In this document: positions 1 through 6,600 of the stretch, in pieces
Numbering within the stretch: position 1 is the first letter of the stretch
Layout: each line of letters begins with the position of its first letter
Assembly: GCA_910584945.1 (NCBI GenBank)
Contig: CAJUDY010000068.1
Coordinates: forward strand, 1 to 11,247
Length of the DNA stretch: 11,247 nt
Direction of reading: 5' to 3'
DNA from: an uncultured Lachnospiraceae bacterium
Lineage (GTDB): Bacteria > Bacillota > Clostridia > Lachnospirales > Lachnospiraceae
Position numbers and translations under genes: made by a program
Notes under the pieces: generated by a model
Database searches by the model: none
The model's input: the letters and a program-made list of their open reading frames with translations, nothing else
What the model was told of the DNA's origin: nothing

Positions 1-15
1 TAATTATTTGATTCT

Positions 16-489
16 TTACACTTGTTTCTTCATTTCTTTTAGCTTTCTTTGCCTTATGAGATCGAGAACTGATGTATCCGTAACGAGTTGCACATCTATA
101 TTCGCTTTTATTAAACATTCTACTGCATTTACATATTGTTTCGCCGTGGATGTAATTGCTTTATTGCAAAAAAGATATACAAGATCAACAACTCCATCTT
201 TACCTGTATAGTATTCCACTATCTTTTCTGCAGAATGTTTTATCTGTTCATAATGCACATCCTGATCAAAAAATTTTGCCTGAAAACCAATCCATCGCTT
301 GTTCGTTTCATCATAAATAGGTTCTGTTTCTAATCCATGATTATTCGGATTAGCATGGAGATACCTGAACTGCTTATTTCCAGAAAGATTCTCATTAGCA
401 AATAACTGACGACACAAGTCTTCGAACTTAAACCGAATCCCACGTATATCATGATTATATGTAGCAAAGCTTTCCCAGTTTATTTGCAT
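16..489 (-). CDS. Mrr-like nuclease domain, stand-alone or truncated defence protein
   Basis: Predicted 157-residue cytoplasmic protein. An Mrr/PD-(D/E)XK-like nuclease pattern is visible: a helix with E23 (KFEDLCRQLF, 21-30), then G52-L53-E54, then Q70-A71-K72 (GFQAK), matching the G-(I/L)-(D/E)...Q-x-K core of Mrr-type restriction nucleases. The order KFEDLCRQL, HANPNN, GFQAKFFD, VYLFCNK is one I associate with the N-terminus of much larger NTPases in phage-defence proteins; here the protein stops just after this domain. I chose the ATG at 489 because GAGGG lies 7 nt upstream; an upstream ATG at 528 has no clear site. It has its own promoter (592-620). The stop falls 15 bases from the window edge, so a frameshifted continuation outside the window is possible; both other frames stay open to the edge. 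Nuclease fold: moderate certainty. Defence role: inferred. Confidence 0.6.
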   Translation of the reverse strand: MQINWESFATYNHDIRGIRFKFEDLCRQLFANENLSGNKQFRYLHANPNNHGLETEPIYDETNKRWIGFQAKFFDQDVHYEQIKHSAEKIVEYYTGKDGVVDLVYLFCNKAITSTAKQYVNAVECLIKANIDVQLVTDTSVLDLIRQRKLKEMKKQV

Positions 490-518
490 TTCAATTCCCT
501 CATCCTTCATATAGTAAA

Positions 519-568
519 CCAATATCACTGTATCCCAAATTTGAGCCTATTCTGTTTACTGATATTGG
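519..568 (-). repeat. Inverted repeat in the leader of the nuclease-domain gene
   Basis: Perfect 9-bp arms (ccaatatca at 519-527, tgatattgg at 560-568) enclose 32 bases between the predicted transcription start and the ATG at 489. Each arm is flanked by a copy of GTAAAC or its complement (513-518 and 554-559), but in swapped order, so the stem does not simply extend. It could be an RNA hairpin or a protein site; nothing shows which. Confidence 0.35.
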
Positions 569-591
569 CATATATTGTCCAATCTGTAATT

Positions 592-620
592 ATTATACCA
601 CAGCACCTTTGAGTTTTGAA
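592..620 (-). promoter_or_regulatory. Sigma-A-type promoter of the nuclease-domain gene
   Basis: On the minus strand the -10 is a perfect TATAAT (592-597) preceded by TGG, giving an extended -10, with TTCAAA (615-620) as -35 at a 17-bp spacer. The start would be near 585, leaving about 95 nt of leader before the ATG at 489. In 621-750 I see no gene on either strand. Confidence 0.65.
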
Positions 621-750
621 GTTCTGCTGCCTAATGCCGGAAATAAAAATTGGCTTCTAGAATCTTACTTCTACAAGCCAGCTACTACAACACCATATAC
701 AATTATCACCATTTTGTGCATACTGTTCCTATTTCCCCATTTTACAAACG

Positions 751-1272
751 CTATGCACACAATACACTCTCAAAACCTTGCACCATATAAGGATAGCCGA
801 TAAATATGGTATCGTACTGCGTCATATCCAGACTGCTTTCCACAAGCGGCGGCAGAAATCCTGTATCCATTTCCTCATGATTCACATTCCGCAGTTCATC
901 AAAATCTGCTGTATAAGGCTCCTGCGTCTGGATCAGATGGAGATCACCGCCGGCCTTTTCCTGAATCATGCGGGCCACATATTCTGTTGTTCCAAAGGTA
1001 TCATCATCAATCACAATACTTGCGGAGGTAGACGCATCAATCCCTTTCGGGTATTCCGTATTTCCCATACGGGAAAAATAAACAATCAGATTTTCTTCTC
1101 CGGTATTCGCCGTTCCATCCGGTATCCTGTTTTCACCAGATATATCTGTCTGTATAACACTTTCAGCCGGGATATTGTCTGCCGCTTCTTTTTCTTCTGC
1201 CCTGCTTACCCCACAGGCAGAAAGGGATAACATGACCGCTGCACTAAGCAAAAAGGATAGTAATTTCTTCAT
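751..1272 (-). pseudogene. Flavodoxin-like lipoprotein, 3'-truncated
   Basis: Reads as an exported, membrane-anchored flavodoxin-fold protein (FMN-type electron carrier) lacking its end. Residues 1-20 are a lipoprotein signal peptide (KK, hydrophobic stretch, lipobox LSAC with C20). After a polar linker comes the first strand NLIVYFSRMGNTEYP (61-75), an FMN-loop-like GTTEYVARMI (94-103) and the strand YDTIFIGYP (153-161). Family members normally continue after GYP with a W-rich loop and some 60 or more further residues; here homology stops at GYP and 12 unrelated residues lead to a stop at 751. I chose ATG 1272 because AGGAGGA sits 8 nt upstream; a GTG at 1290 in the same frame is less likely. 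The cupin stop codon (1287-1289) lies 14 nt upstream, so the two were co-transcribed. The protein has probably lost function; a short stable product cannot be excluded. Confidence 0.7.
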
Positions 1273-1286
1273 TATTGCTGTCCTCC

Positions 1287-1700
1287 TCACCTTAATTTTT
1301 CATAATCCAGATCGGACACCGGCTCAAGCCACTCGTTTGAGGTATTTTCTCCCGGCACTTCTATGGCTATATGAGAAAACCAGTTGTCCTTTGCTGCCCC
1401 ATGCCAGTGTTTTACGCCGGCAGGTATGGCAACCACATCTCCTGTATGAAGTTCCTGAGCTTCTTTGCCCCATTCCTGATACCAGCCGCGCCCTCCTGTA
1501 ACAAGCAGGATCTGACCTCCGCCCTTCTCTCCCCGGTGGATATGCCAGTTATTCCGGCAGGCAGGCTCAAAAGTCACATTTGCCACACCAACGCCTTCTA
1601 ACTGAGCCAGCATTGCCAGCCAGGAATTTCCTGTAAAATACTGACTGAAGGGATTCGGGATTCCTTTTTCAAAAATCGTTCCATACTCTAACTCTCTCAT
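1287..1700 (-). CDS. Cupin-domain protein
   Basis: Single-domain cupin of 137 residues, a usual length, predicted cytoplasmic. Cupin motif 1 is at 49-72 with H53-x-H55, E58 and Q63 as likely metal-side residues. Motif 2 is GDVVAIPAGVKHWHGA (87-102), with H98 or H100 as the remaining ligand. The N-terminal part (IPNPFSQYFTGNSWLAML) is typical of small clostridial cupins found beside flavodoxins, carboxymuconolactone decarboxylase-like proteins and alcohol dehydrogenases in redox operons; the substrate is unknown. The start at 1700 has AAAGGG about 10 nt upstream. It is the only complete gene in a decayed cluster, lying between the truncated flavodoxin downstream and a dehydrogenase fragment upstream. 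No promoter directly upstream is obvious, so its expression may be low or come from far upstream. Confidence 0.85.
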   Translation of the reverse strand: MRELEYGTIFEKGIPNPFSQYFTGNSWLAMLAQLEGVGVANVTFEPACRNNWHIHRGEKGGGQILLVTGGRGWYQEWGKEAQELHTGDVVAIPAGVKHWHGAAKDNWFSHIAIEVPGENTSNEWLEPVSDLDYEKLR

Positions 1701-1721
1701 AGCAAAAGCACCCTTTCTTGT

Positions 1722-1925
1722 TTATCGGTAAGATTTGTGGTAAATTGCCACGCACTCCTCATGGGATAAGGTACATGGATCTGCTCCAGTGCCAGTGCCT
1801 GCCGTTGTCGTAATGCAGATCACCGGAAGGGCTTTTTCTTTGATCGATTTTCCGCCGCCGGTACCGCCGTTCATATAGTCCCAGATATCCCCTTCATTCG
1901 TTGCGGAATAAAAAATTGATAACTC
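1722..1925 (-). pseudogene. Fragment of iron-dependent alcohol dehydrogenase
   Basis: An open stretch of 67 codons ending at a stop (1722-1724) encodes a recognisable middle piece of a group III iron-containing alcohol dehydrogenase: ATNEGDIWDYMNGGTGGGKS, then ALPVICITTTAGTGTGADP. In intact enzymes (about 380 residues) this lies near the NAD(P)-binding GGGS region, before the metal-binding histidines, none of which are present. There is no start codon in frame: a GGAGG site and an ATG at 1927 lie directly upstream but lead into another frame that stops after 18 codons. The last residues (about 15) do not look like the family. I read this as the scar of an internal deletion. Confidence 0.65.
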
Positions 1926-1944
1926 ATAGCAAAATCCTCCAGTT

Positions 1945-2108
1945 TTATTTTTTCATCTCATAGAGCATATAGTCCAACTGATCTAATAATTGCTGCTTAC
2001 CATGGATCTCCTCTAATAACTGCGCTCTGTTTTTTCTCAAAATCCTTATTTTTATTCTTTCGTTCTTCCGTTTCCTTCAATTTGTTTTGTTATTTCCCCT
2101 AAAGTCAT
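1945..2108 (-). pseudogene. Tail of a probable MerR-family regulator, frame-broken
   Basis: The last codons before the stop at 1945 read QLLEEIHGKQQLLDQLDYML then YEMKK, a coiled-coil pattern like the C-terminal dimerisation helix of MerR-type activators. Upstream the frame is closed, but an adjacent frame starting at ATG 2108 (GGAGG at 2115-2119) reads MTLGEITKQIE before diverging, which also fits the region after the DNA-binding domain in MerR proteins. The DNA-binding N-terminal half is absent. Such regulators often accompany aldehyde or electrophile-responsive redox operons, which suits its neighbours. Assignment rests on pattern only. Confidence 0.4.
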
Positions 2109-2121
2109 CTCTTACCTCCAC

Positions 2122-2172
2122 AAAAAAAAGCAGGTACAGAAAAAGTAAACCGTACTTTTTTCTGCACCTACA
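2122..2172 (-). terminator. Rho-independent terminator of the LysR gene
   Basis: Minus-strand hairpin with arms of about 17 bases (GTAGGTGCAGAAAAAAGT and ACTTTTTCTGTACCTGC, with G-U pairs and one bulge) and a short CGGTTT-like loop, followed at once by eight T (2122-2129). It lies 33 nt after the LysR stop and separates it from the decayed operon. Confidence 0.85.
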
Positions 2173-2204
2173 TTATAGAATTGATTCTATGTTATATCAA
2201 ATAC

Positions 2205-3101
2205 TTAGTTTTTATAAGAAACTATGCCTAAAAAGCATTTAATATGTTCTATGAATTTTGATGCTGCCAGACTGAAAGGCTGCTGCTTTTTCCACGCAAA
2301 CACACTGTTTGCCATCAATTCCGGGTACAAGGGCCGGTACGTAATTTTTTCTTTATCCCGAAAAGGCACCGACCCTTCAAGCACGATCGAATAGGCCAGA
2401 CCCTTCTGCACCATAAGCGCACCATTTGTACTCAGATTGCTGGTGAACAGGACTTTTGTACTTTGAAAGGAATCACCAAGCCAGTTTGACAGTTCGTTCC
2501 GTACATTTGTCCGCCTTGGAAGGATAAGCGACAGACCTTCCAGATCTCCTGCACTGACAGTTTCCTGATCCGCCAAAGGATCGTCCGGACGCATTAACAC
2601 CACCCACCGTTCTTTCCCTGCCAGACGGATAAAATCAAATTTTTCCATATCAATCGGTTCCAGAAGAACTCCGATATCGACCAGGCCTTTTTCCATCTGT
2701 TCTTTTACCAGATCCGCATTGGCCGTAAAAAAATCATAACTGACAAGCGGATACTGTTGATGAAAAGACGCAATGATTTCCGGTAAAACCTGCATGGCTG
2801 CCAGCTCTCCACAGCCAATCACAATCCTTCCTTCTATAAGTTCTTCCTGCCAGGCCAGTTCTTTTTCTGTCCGGTCAATCAAAGACAAAATTTCTTCTGC
2901 ACGTCTCCGCAGCAGCATCCCCTCATCCGTTAAAGTGATTTTTCGTGAACCTCTATGAAATAATTGGACACCTACTTCTTCCTCCAGCTGCGATAATTGT
3001 CTGCTTAATGTGGGCTGTGTAATGTGCAGAGCCTCTGCGGCACGGTTAATGCCTCCCTCCCGGACAACCGCAAGAAAATATTTAAGAACTCTGATTTCCA
3101 T
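2205..3101 (-). CDS. LysR-family transcriptional regulator
   Basis: DNA-binding regulator of 298 residues, the standard length. The N-terminal winged helix-turn-helix is clear: MEIRVLKYFLAVVREGGI, INRAAEALHITQPTLSRQLS (18-37), LEEEVGVQLFHR (39-50), then a linker helix. The rest (about 90-298) is the two-lobed periplasmic-binding-protein-like effector domain. I chose ATG 3101 because GGGAGG lies 7 nt upstream and the LysR signature begins there; an in-frame ATG at 3158 would add 19 atypical residues and overlap the promoter. It is a single-gene unit with its own promoter and terminator. LysR proteins often act on a divergent gene, but the sequence to its right (3160-3393) leads only to an IS remnant, so the original target may be lost or may be the decayed redox operon downstream. 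The effector is unknown. Confidence 0.93.
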   Translation of the reverse strand: MEIRVLKYFLAVVREGGINRAAEALHITQPTLSRQLSQLEEEVGVQLFHRGSRKITLTDEGMLLRRRAEEILSLIDRTEKELAWQEELIEGRIVIGCGELAAMQVLPEIIASFHQQYPLVSYDFFTANADLVKEQMEKGLVDIGVLLEPIDMEKFDFIRLAGKERWVVLMRPDDPLADQETVSAGDLEGLSLILPRRTNVRNELSNWLGDSFQSTKVLFTSNLSTNGALMVQKGLAYSIVLEGSVPFRDKEKITYRPLYPELMANSVFAWKKQQPFSLAASKFIEHIKCFLGIVSYKN

Positions 3102-3129
3102 CCTGTTACCTCCCTGAAATCTTTTTACA

Positions 3130-3158
3130 AGAATATCAGTTTTATGCCCAAAAGGCAA
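3130..3158 (-). promoter_or_regulatory. Promoter of the LysR gene
   Basis: Minus strand: TTGCCT (3153-3158) and TATTCT (3130-3135) at a 17-bp spacing, 29 nt or more upstream of the ATG at 3101. Both boxes match the sigma-A consensus at four or more positions. Confidence 0.55.
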
Positions 3159-3393
3159 TCATATGCACAACATTTTATTTAAAGCATAACTTTTAATCTT
3201 AGATCTATTGTTCTCTGTGTTTGAAACAAGATAGATTCCATTAGTAGTGACAAATAGCTTATTTACCTCAAACGATTTAATGTTTCCTTTGTATACTGGC
3301 TGACAATACAAACAAGTAATAAAATGTATAAATATGTAATACGGATATATTAAATATTTTCTAAATTATCTTGTGAGTTGAAAGTTTGTACCA
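3159..3393. other. AT-rich intergenic stretch without genes
   Basis: No convincing gene on either strand. An imperfect inverted repeat (atctattgtt at 3203-3212, aacaagatagat at 3225-3236) upstream of the LysR promoter could be a regulator site. The stretch 3315-3370 is almost pure A+T. The right part (about 3370-3393) is probably the non-coding end of the IS remnant. Confidence 0.4.
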
Positions 3394-4350
3394 CTACAAA
3401 ACCAGAGAATCCCATTGATTATCTGGCTCTTTCTGCCACTTCTGAATTATTTGTGTTATGCGAAATTCCGGCTTTTGGCTTATAAGGTGGAAAAAATATT
3501 TCCGTAAATAATGCATGATGGCTGCTTCCGACACCCTTCCTTTAGAAGGTGTCCTCTGGTAACGGAGCTGGCCAGAACTGGCCTTCCCGATAAGACGGAT
3601 GGAAAGGCTCTGGAGGATCCCCATGGCTATACAGGACAATGCCATATGCATTTCGATAGCGCGTACCGTTTCCAGCACCTTTTTGCGGGATTCTTCACTT
3701 TCCACACGCTCCAGGGGTGCTGGATCCCCCTTCTTCTGGTAATAGCTCAGTCCTGGTATATGCTTTGACCAGAAGCGGCAGCAGAATGCGCCGGCCTGCT
3801 GCTTCAGCTCCCGGAAAGTGCATTCGATCCGGAACCGGTAGCTGTAGAGCCGGATGATTGAAAGCGGTTCCAGGGAGTTCCTGGTACAGTTTCTGGCCCC
3901 ATAGCAGATCGGTGCAGTAATAGCGGATGTTTTTCTTTCTGCCATAGAGCTCCGCCTCCGTTTCCTGGAACAGCTCCTTATGGGAGACGAACAGCTCCTT
4001 CAGATGGACAGCAGCCCCCTTTTTGGGCGGCCGTCCCCTCCCGGGCTTGCGGGGGCCTGGCTTCTGGAATGCGGTACAGGATTTTTTCGCTTTGGTGACG
4101 ATCTCCATGCGCACCTCCCCGCTGCCGTTCAATGCCTTCAGCTTTTCAAGGGCCGGCACAGTAAGGAAATACCTGTCCGGCAGGAGCAGCGAATCCCCAA
4201 AAGCAAGGGCGGCATGGTAAGCGTCCTCCACCATCTGCACCACATGGAAGGCGGCTGGAACAGATGCCCCCTTCCACCCGATGGCAGCCTGCAGGCCGTC
4301 ATGGAGCCGGATGCTCAAAGGGATGTACGCCCAGTTGCGGACGCTCCCTT
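3394..4350 (-). mobile_element. Partial IS4-family insertion sequence
   Basis: Remnant of an insertion sequence identified by its transposase. Its 5' end, including the first third of the transposase and the corresponding terminal repeat, is missing: recognisable sequence begins near 4350, directly against another gene start. The 3' end probably lies between 3360 and 3394, but since the partner repeat is lost I cannot define it. No target duplication can be seen. Confidence 0.7.
3394..4350 (-). pseudogene. IS4-family transposase, 5'-truncated with internal deletion
   Basis: Two adjacent frames together give one DDE transposase. The upstream frame (from about 4350) reads WAYIPLSIRLHDGLQ, then the block holding the second catalytic aspartate (LLLPDRYFL), a KPGRGRPPKKG basic segment and RYYCTDLLWGQKLYQ. 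The other frame takes over near 3870 and holds the IS4 signature Y-x2-R-x3-E-x6-K (YSYRFRIECTFRELK, 3802-3846) with the catalytic glutamate, ending at 3394. About 20 residues expected between LYQEL and the YREK block are absent. The junction carries near-identical hexamers (GGAACC and GGAACT on the minus strand, 3865-3870 and 3876-3881), as expected for a deletion between short repeats. The N-terminal third with the first aspartate is also missing, so the enzyme is inactive. Confidence 0.85.
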
Positions 4351-4391
4351 ATATGCCCGTAAATCAAGGCTTTTTTGAGATAATCAACCAT
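4350..4391 (-). pseudogene. Start of a gene truncated beside the IS remnant
   Basis: Eight bases after the SUKH stop codon there is AAGGGG, then ATG at 4391 and the reading MVDYLKKALIYGHI, after which the sequence changes to transposase-coding DNA and the frame ends at 4299. Spacing and site suggest the next gene of the immunity operon, cut by the IS or by a deletion next to it. Too short to assign to a family. Confidence 0.35.
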
Positions 4392-4398
4392 TTTCCCC

Positions 4399-5085
4399 TT
4401 AATAACAATAATCCCGCTCCAGCTCTTCCTGTGTGGGGAATTTCGCTTCATTTTCATCGAGATAATCGCCGGTGCACGCAAACCGGAGGAAATCGTTAAA
4501 ATCTTTGCAGATATAAAGCCGCTGCTGTTCCATATAGTTCCTTACTTCCTGCTTATCGCTGCCATCCACTCCGTCCGCGATCACCATGTCATAGACGCCC
4601 TCCTCGTGGATCGTGACAATGCCGCCGTTTACCAGATCAAGGTAAGTCAGATATCCATATACATTTCCAAGCTGGATAAAGCCTGCCTCCAGAAAACATG
4701 GACACCCGTCCGGCGTGCTTTGTTCTTTCTTCAGATTTTCCAGAAACTCATGCCCGCTGCTGCCTTTGATATTGTGCCACTCGAACTCTACCGTCGGTCC
4801 GATCTTGTCCTCCATCAGGGGAACATAATCATTTTCCTCACGGGAGAACGTGTCTTCCCAAGAGTTGGCGTAGGAGTCGCCGCAGAAGGACACAAGCACA
4901 GTCAAATCCTCCGGCATCTGATAACTCAGAAGAAATTCACGGTACGGCACAGGCAGCTTATACCCAAGCCCCTCCTCAATCACGGACAGATCCTGCTCTG
5001 TAAGCGCAGATTCTGTCAAAGGCTCTTTCCATCGCTGCGGTTCACGCTCTTTTAATATGTTCAGATACTTCCTGGCTGTTGTCAT
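4399..5085 (-). CDS. SMI1/KNR4 (SUKH) family protein, probable toxin immunity protein
   Basis: Cytoplasmic acidic protein of 228 residues. The SUKH signature is at 26-55: SALTEQDLSVIEEGLG, YKLPVPYREFLLSY, followed by strand-rich sequence with the FLEAGFIQLG and YGYLTYLDL segments usual for the fold. SUKH proteins commonly act as immunity proteins that bind and neutralise polymorphic toxins, often nucleases, delivered by neighbouring cells; the cognate toxin here is unknown. The start has AGAGAGG 5 nt upstream. It follows the DUF2185/DUF4241 gene by 18 nt and was probably co-transcribed from 7077-7105. No terminator is visible after it; the operon runs into a cut gene and the IS remnant. Confidence 0.85.
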   Translation of the reverse strand: MTTARKYLNILKEREPQRWKEPLTESALTEQDLSVIEEGLGYKLPVPYREFLLSYQMPEDLTVLVSFCGDSYANSWEDTFSREENDYVPLMEDKIGPTVEFEWHNIKGSSGHEFLENLKKEQSTPDGCPCFLEAGFIQLGNVYGYLTYLDLVNGGIVTIHEEGVYDMVIADGVDGSDKQEVRNYMEQQRLYICKDFNDFLRFACTGDYLDENEAKFPTQEELERDYCY

Positions 5086-5103
5086 AATAACCTCTCTTTC
5101 TCA

Positions 5104-6195
5104 TCAAAAATACTCGGGATTCATAAAGATCACCGTCAGGCTGACAATCGCTCCTTCTGCATCCATTCCCCAGTAACCGCTGTATATACCGTCTCCCATA
5201 CCGCTGGAAAACAGAACCGCCCTTTTGCCGCTTTTGGGTAGCTTCCACTCCAGAAAGCCTGTGCCCTGGTTCTGAAATTCCGGGTGTGCTTCTCTGCTCT
5301 CCTGAAAAAGGGCGGCAAAATAATCCAGGTATTTGTTCTTTCCCGGATTTTCCTTCTCCCACTGTTCAAAAAATGCCCGGTTCTCTTCCGAAAGCCTGCT
5401 GTCCGCAAAGCAGGCCAGTCCCGCATCCACTCCGAAGAAGGTAAAGACACCAGGCATTCCAAGATCCTCTCTTTCTTTTCCTTTGGGCATGGCGATCTCA
5501 TAAGAGACTGCGGGATTTTCATTGATCAAAAGTTTTGCGGCGGCGACCCGAAGACCGGCAACCCGGGAAAGACAGACCGACAACTCCACCGGATAGCTTC
5601 CGGCCGGAATTTTCTTATGAAGAACCGTCTCATACCGGGTTCCCAGATAGGCGATCGGATCTGCCAGCACTACTTCCCCGGTTGGAAAATCCGCCTCGCC
5701 TGCCCGGACCACCTTGATCTTCCGACTTTCCGTAAAAAGCATCCGAAAGAAATCCGCCGGATAGATGTCCTTGTTTAAAAATTTCAGATTCTTCTCAAAG
5801 GCAATCTGGGCCGGATGCTTCACCGGCTCCCGGATTTCCTTTCCGGTTCTTGTATCCACAAAATAGGTTCCGGTTTTATCGGAACGAAATTCCAGATCGC
5901 TGCCCATGGGCATATAGAACACATCCGCCACGGCCGGTTCGATATTGGCCAGCGTGTTAAAGTCCACGATCTCCATGTTCTTTACGTCATTGACATACTC
6001 CTGCGTGTCCGTATCCCCGAATGCGATCCAGCCGTTTCCGTGTTCGCTCTCCTGCCGGAACAGCCACTTCAGCCGAGAAGTGCCGTTCAGAATGGATTTG
6101 CTGACGATGGTGCCCCCGGCTCCCTGGATGTATACCTTCATTTCCTGCTGTTTTTTTGCCGGTGGTTCTTCTCTTTTTTTACTGAATAATCCCAT
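5104..6195 (-). CDS. DUF2185 + DUF4241 fusion protein, probable immunity protein
   Basis: Soluble protein of 363 residues with two domains. Residues 29-115 resemble DUF2185 (Imm33-type): TIVSKSILNG, the aromatic WLFRQESEHGNGWIAFGDTD, then NMEIVDFNTLANIEPAV. Residues 160-363 resemble DUF4241: GEVVLADPIAYL, YPVELSVCL, RVAAAKLLINENPAVSYEIA, and the characteristic end GMGDGIYSGYWGMDAEGAIV. Both families are repeatedly found in toxin-immunity arrays; the two joined in one chain suggest a dual or composite immunity protein. There is no signal peptide. The start has AAGGAGGA 9 nt upstream and lies inside the end of the preceding broken gene (58-base overlap), so translation may be coupled. It precedes the SUKH gene in the same unit. 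Biochemical function is not known for either domain. Confidence 0.8.
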   Translation of the reverse strand: MGLFSKKREEPPAKKQQEMKVYIQGAGGTIVSKSILNGTSRLKWLFRQESEHGNGWIAFGDTDTQEYVNDVKNMEIVDFNTLANIEPAVADVFYMPMGSDLEFRSDKTGTYFVDTRTGKEIREPVKHPAQIAFEKNLKFLNKDIYPADFFRMLFTESRKIKVVRAGEADFPTGEVVLADPIAYLGTRYETVLHKKIPAGSYPVELSVCLSRVAGLRVAAAKLLINENPAVSYEIAMPKGKEREDLGMPGVFTFFGVDAGLACFADSRLSEENRAFFEQWEKENPGKNKYLDYFAALFQESREAHPEFQNQGTGFLEWKLPKSGKRAVLFSSGMGDGIYSGYWGMDAEGAIVSLTVIFMNPEYF

Positions 6196-6554
6196 AATAT
6201 GTCTTCCTCCTTCCTGTCTTCGACTTCAGGCTTTTGTCCATCCAGTTTTATATCCACTTCCTTCATGATCAGTTCATCTGCATGTTTTTCCAGTATATTT
6301 ACATAAAAATCCCATACCGTTTTCTCATTCTCATTCATCCAGTCATCCGGAAGGAGATGTGTCTTTTCTTTCGGATATTTATAACGTTCACAGTCAATTG
6401 CAGCCGAAATATAAGGTTTTCCAATCCCCACGACAGGCGTACGATCACCACCGTCCGTATCGCCGTGGCAAGATGAGAATCCACGCCTTCGATCCCGATC
6501 TTGGCCAGTATGGAGGTAAACGCCGCAAAAAGCTCAGACAATGCTGCTCACCAT
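6138..6554 (-). pseudogene. Small gene of unknown function with two compensating frameshifts
   Basis: A good GGAGG site (about 6567-6573) precedes ATG 6554, but the frame closes after six codons (MVSSIV). A neighbouring frame then carries SELFAAFTSILAKIGIEGVD (from 6538), and the original frame resumes around 6450 with DGGDRTPVVGIGKPYISAAI and runs to a stop at 6138. Joined, this gives a protein of roughly 138 residues, acidic, with an IDCERYKYP and DDWMNENEKTVWDFYVNILE core and a very charged end. One extra base near 6540 and one missing base near 6450-6470 would explain it. I do not recognise the family. Position between other immunity-type genes suggests the same class. It could be a decaying gene, a sequencing error, or an intact shorter gene starting at an internal codon such as 6431. 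Confidence 0.55.
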
Positions 6555-6600
6555 GTTATAGACCCCCTCCTTGTCTACCGTCTTCAGATCTTCCTTTCTC

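Noticed and set aside
778..1230. Plus-strand open frame of 150 codons
   Set aside because: Opposite to the flavodoxin lipoprotein reading; composition is cysteine, histidine and arginine-rich, as in antisense frames, with no start site.
1871..1927. 18-codon frame from ATG 1927 with a good ribosome site
   Set aside because: Out of frame with the dehydrogenase fragment and without any family resemblance; treated as a leftover start region.
3415..4387. 10-bp inverted repeat (ttgattatct at 3415-3424, agataatcaa at 4378-4387) around the IS remnant
   Set aside because: One copy lies inside the transposase coding end and the other outside the recognisable element, so they are not its terminal repeats; likely chance.
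5284..5778. Plus-strand open frame of 164 codons
   Set aside because: Shadow of the DUF2185/DUF4241 gene, which has a clear ribosome site and recognisable domains on the other strand.
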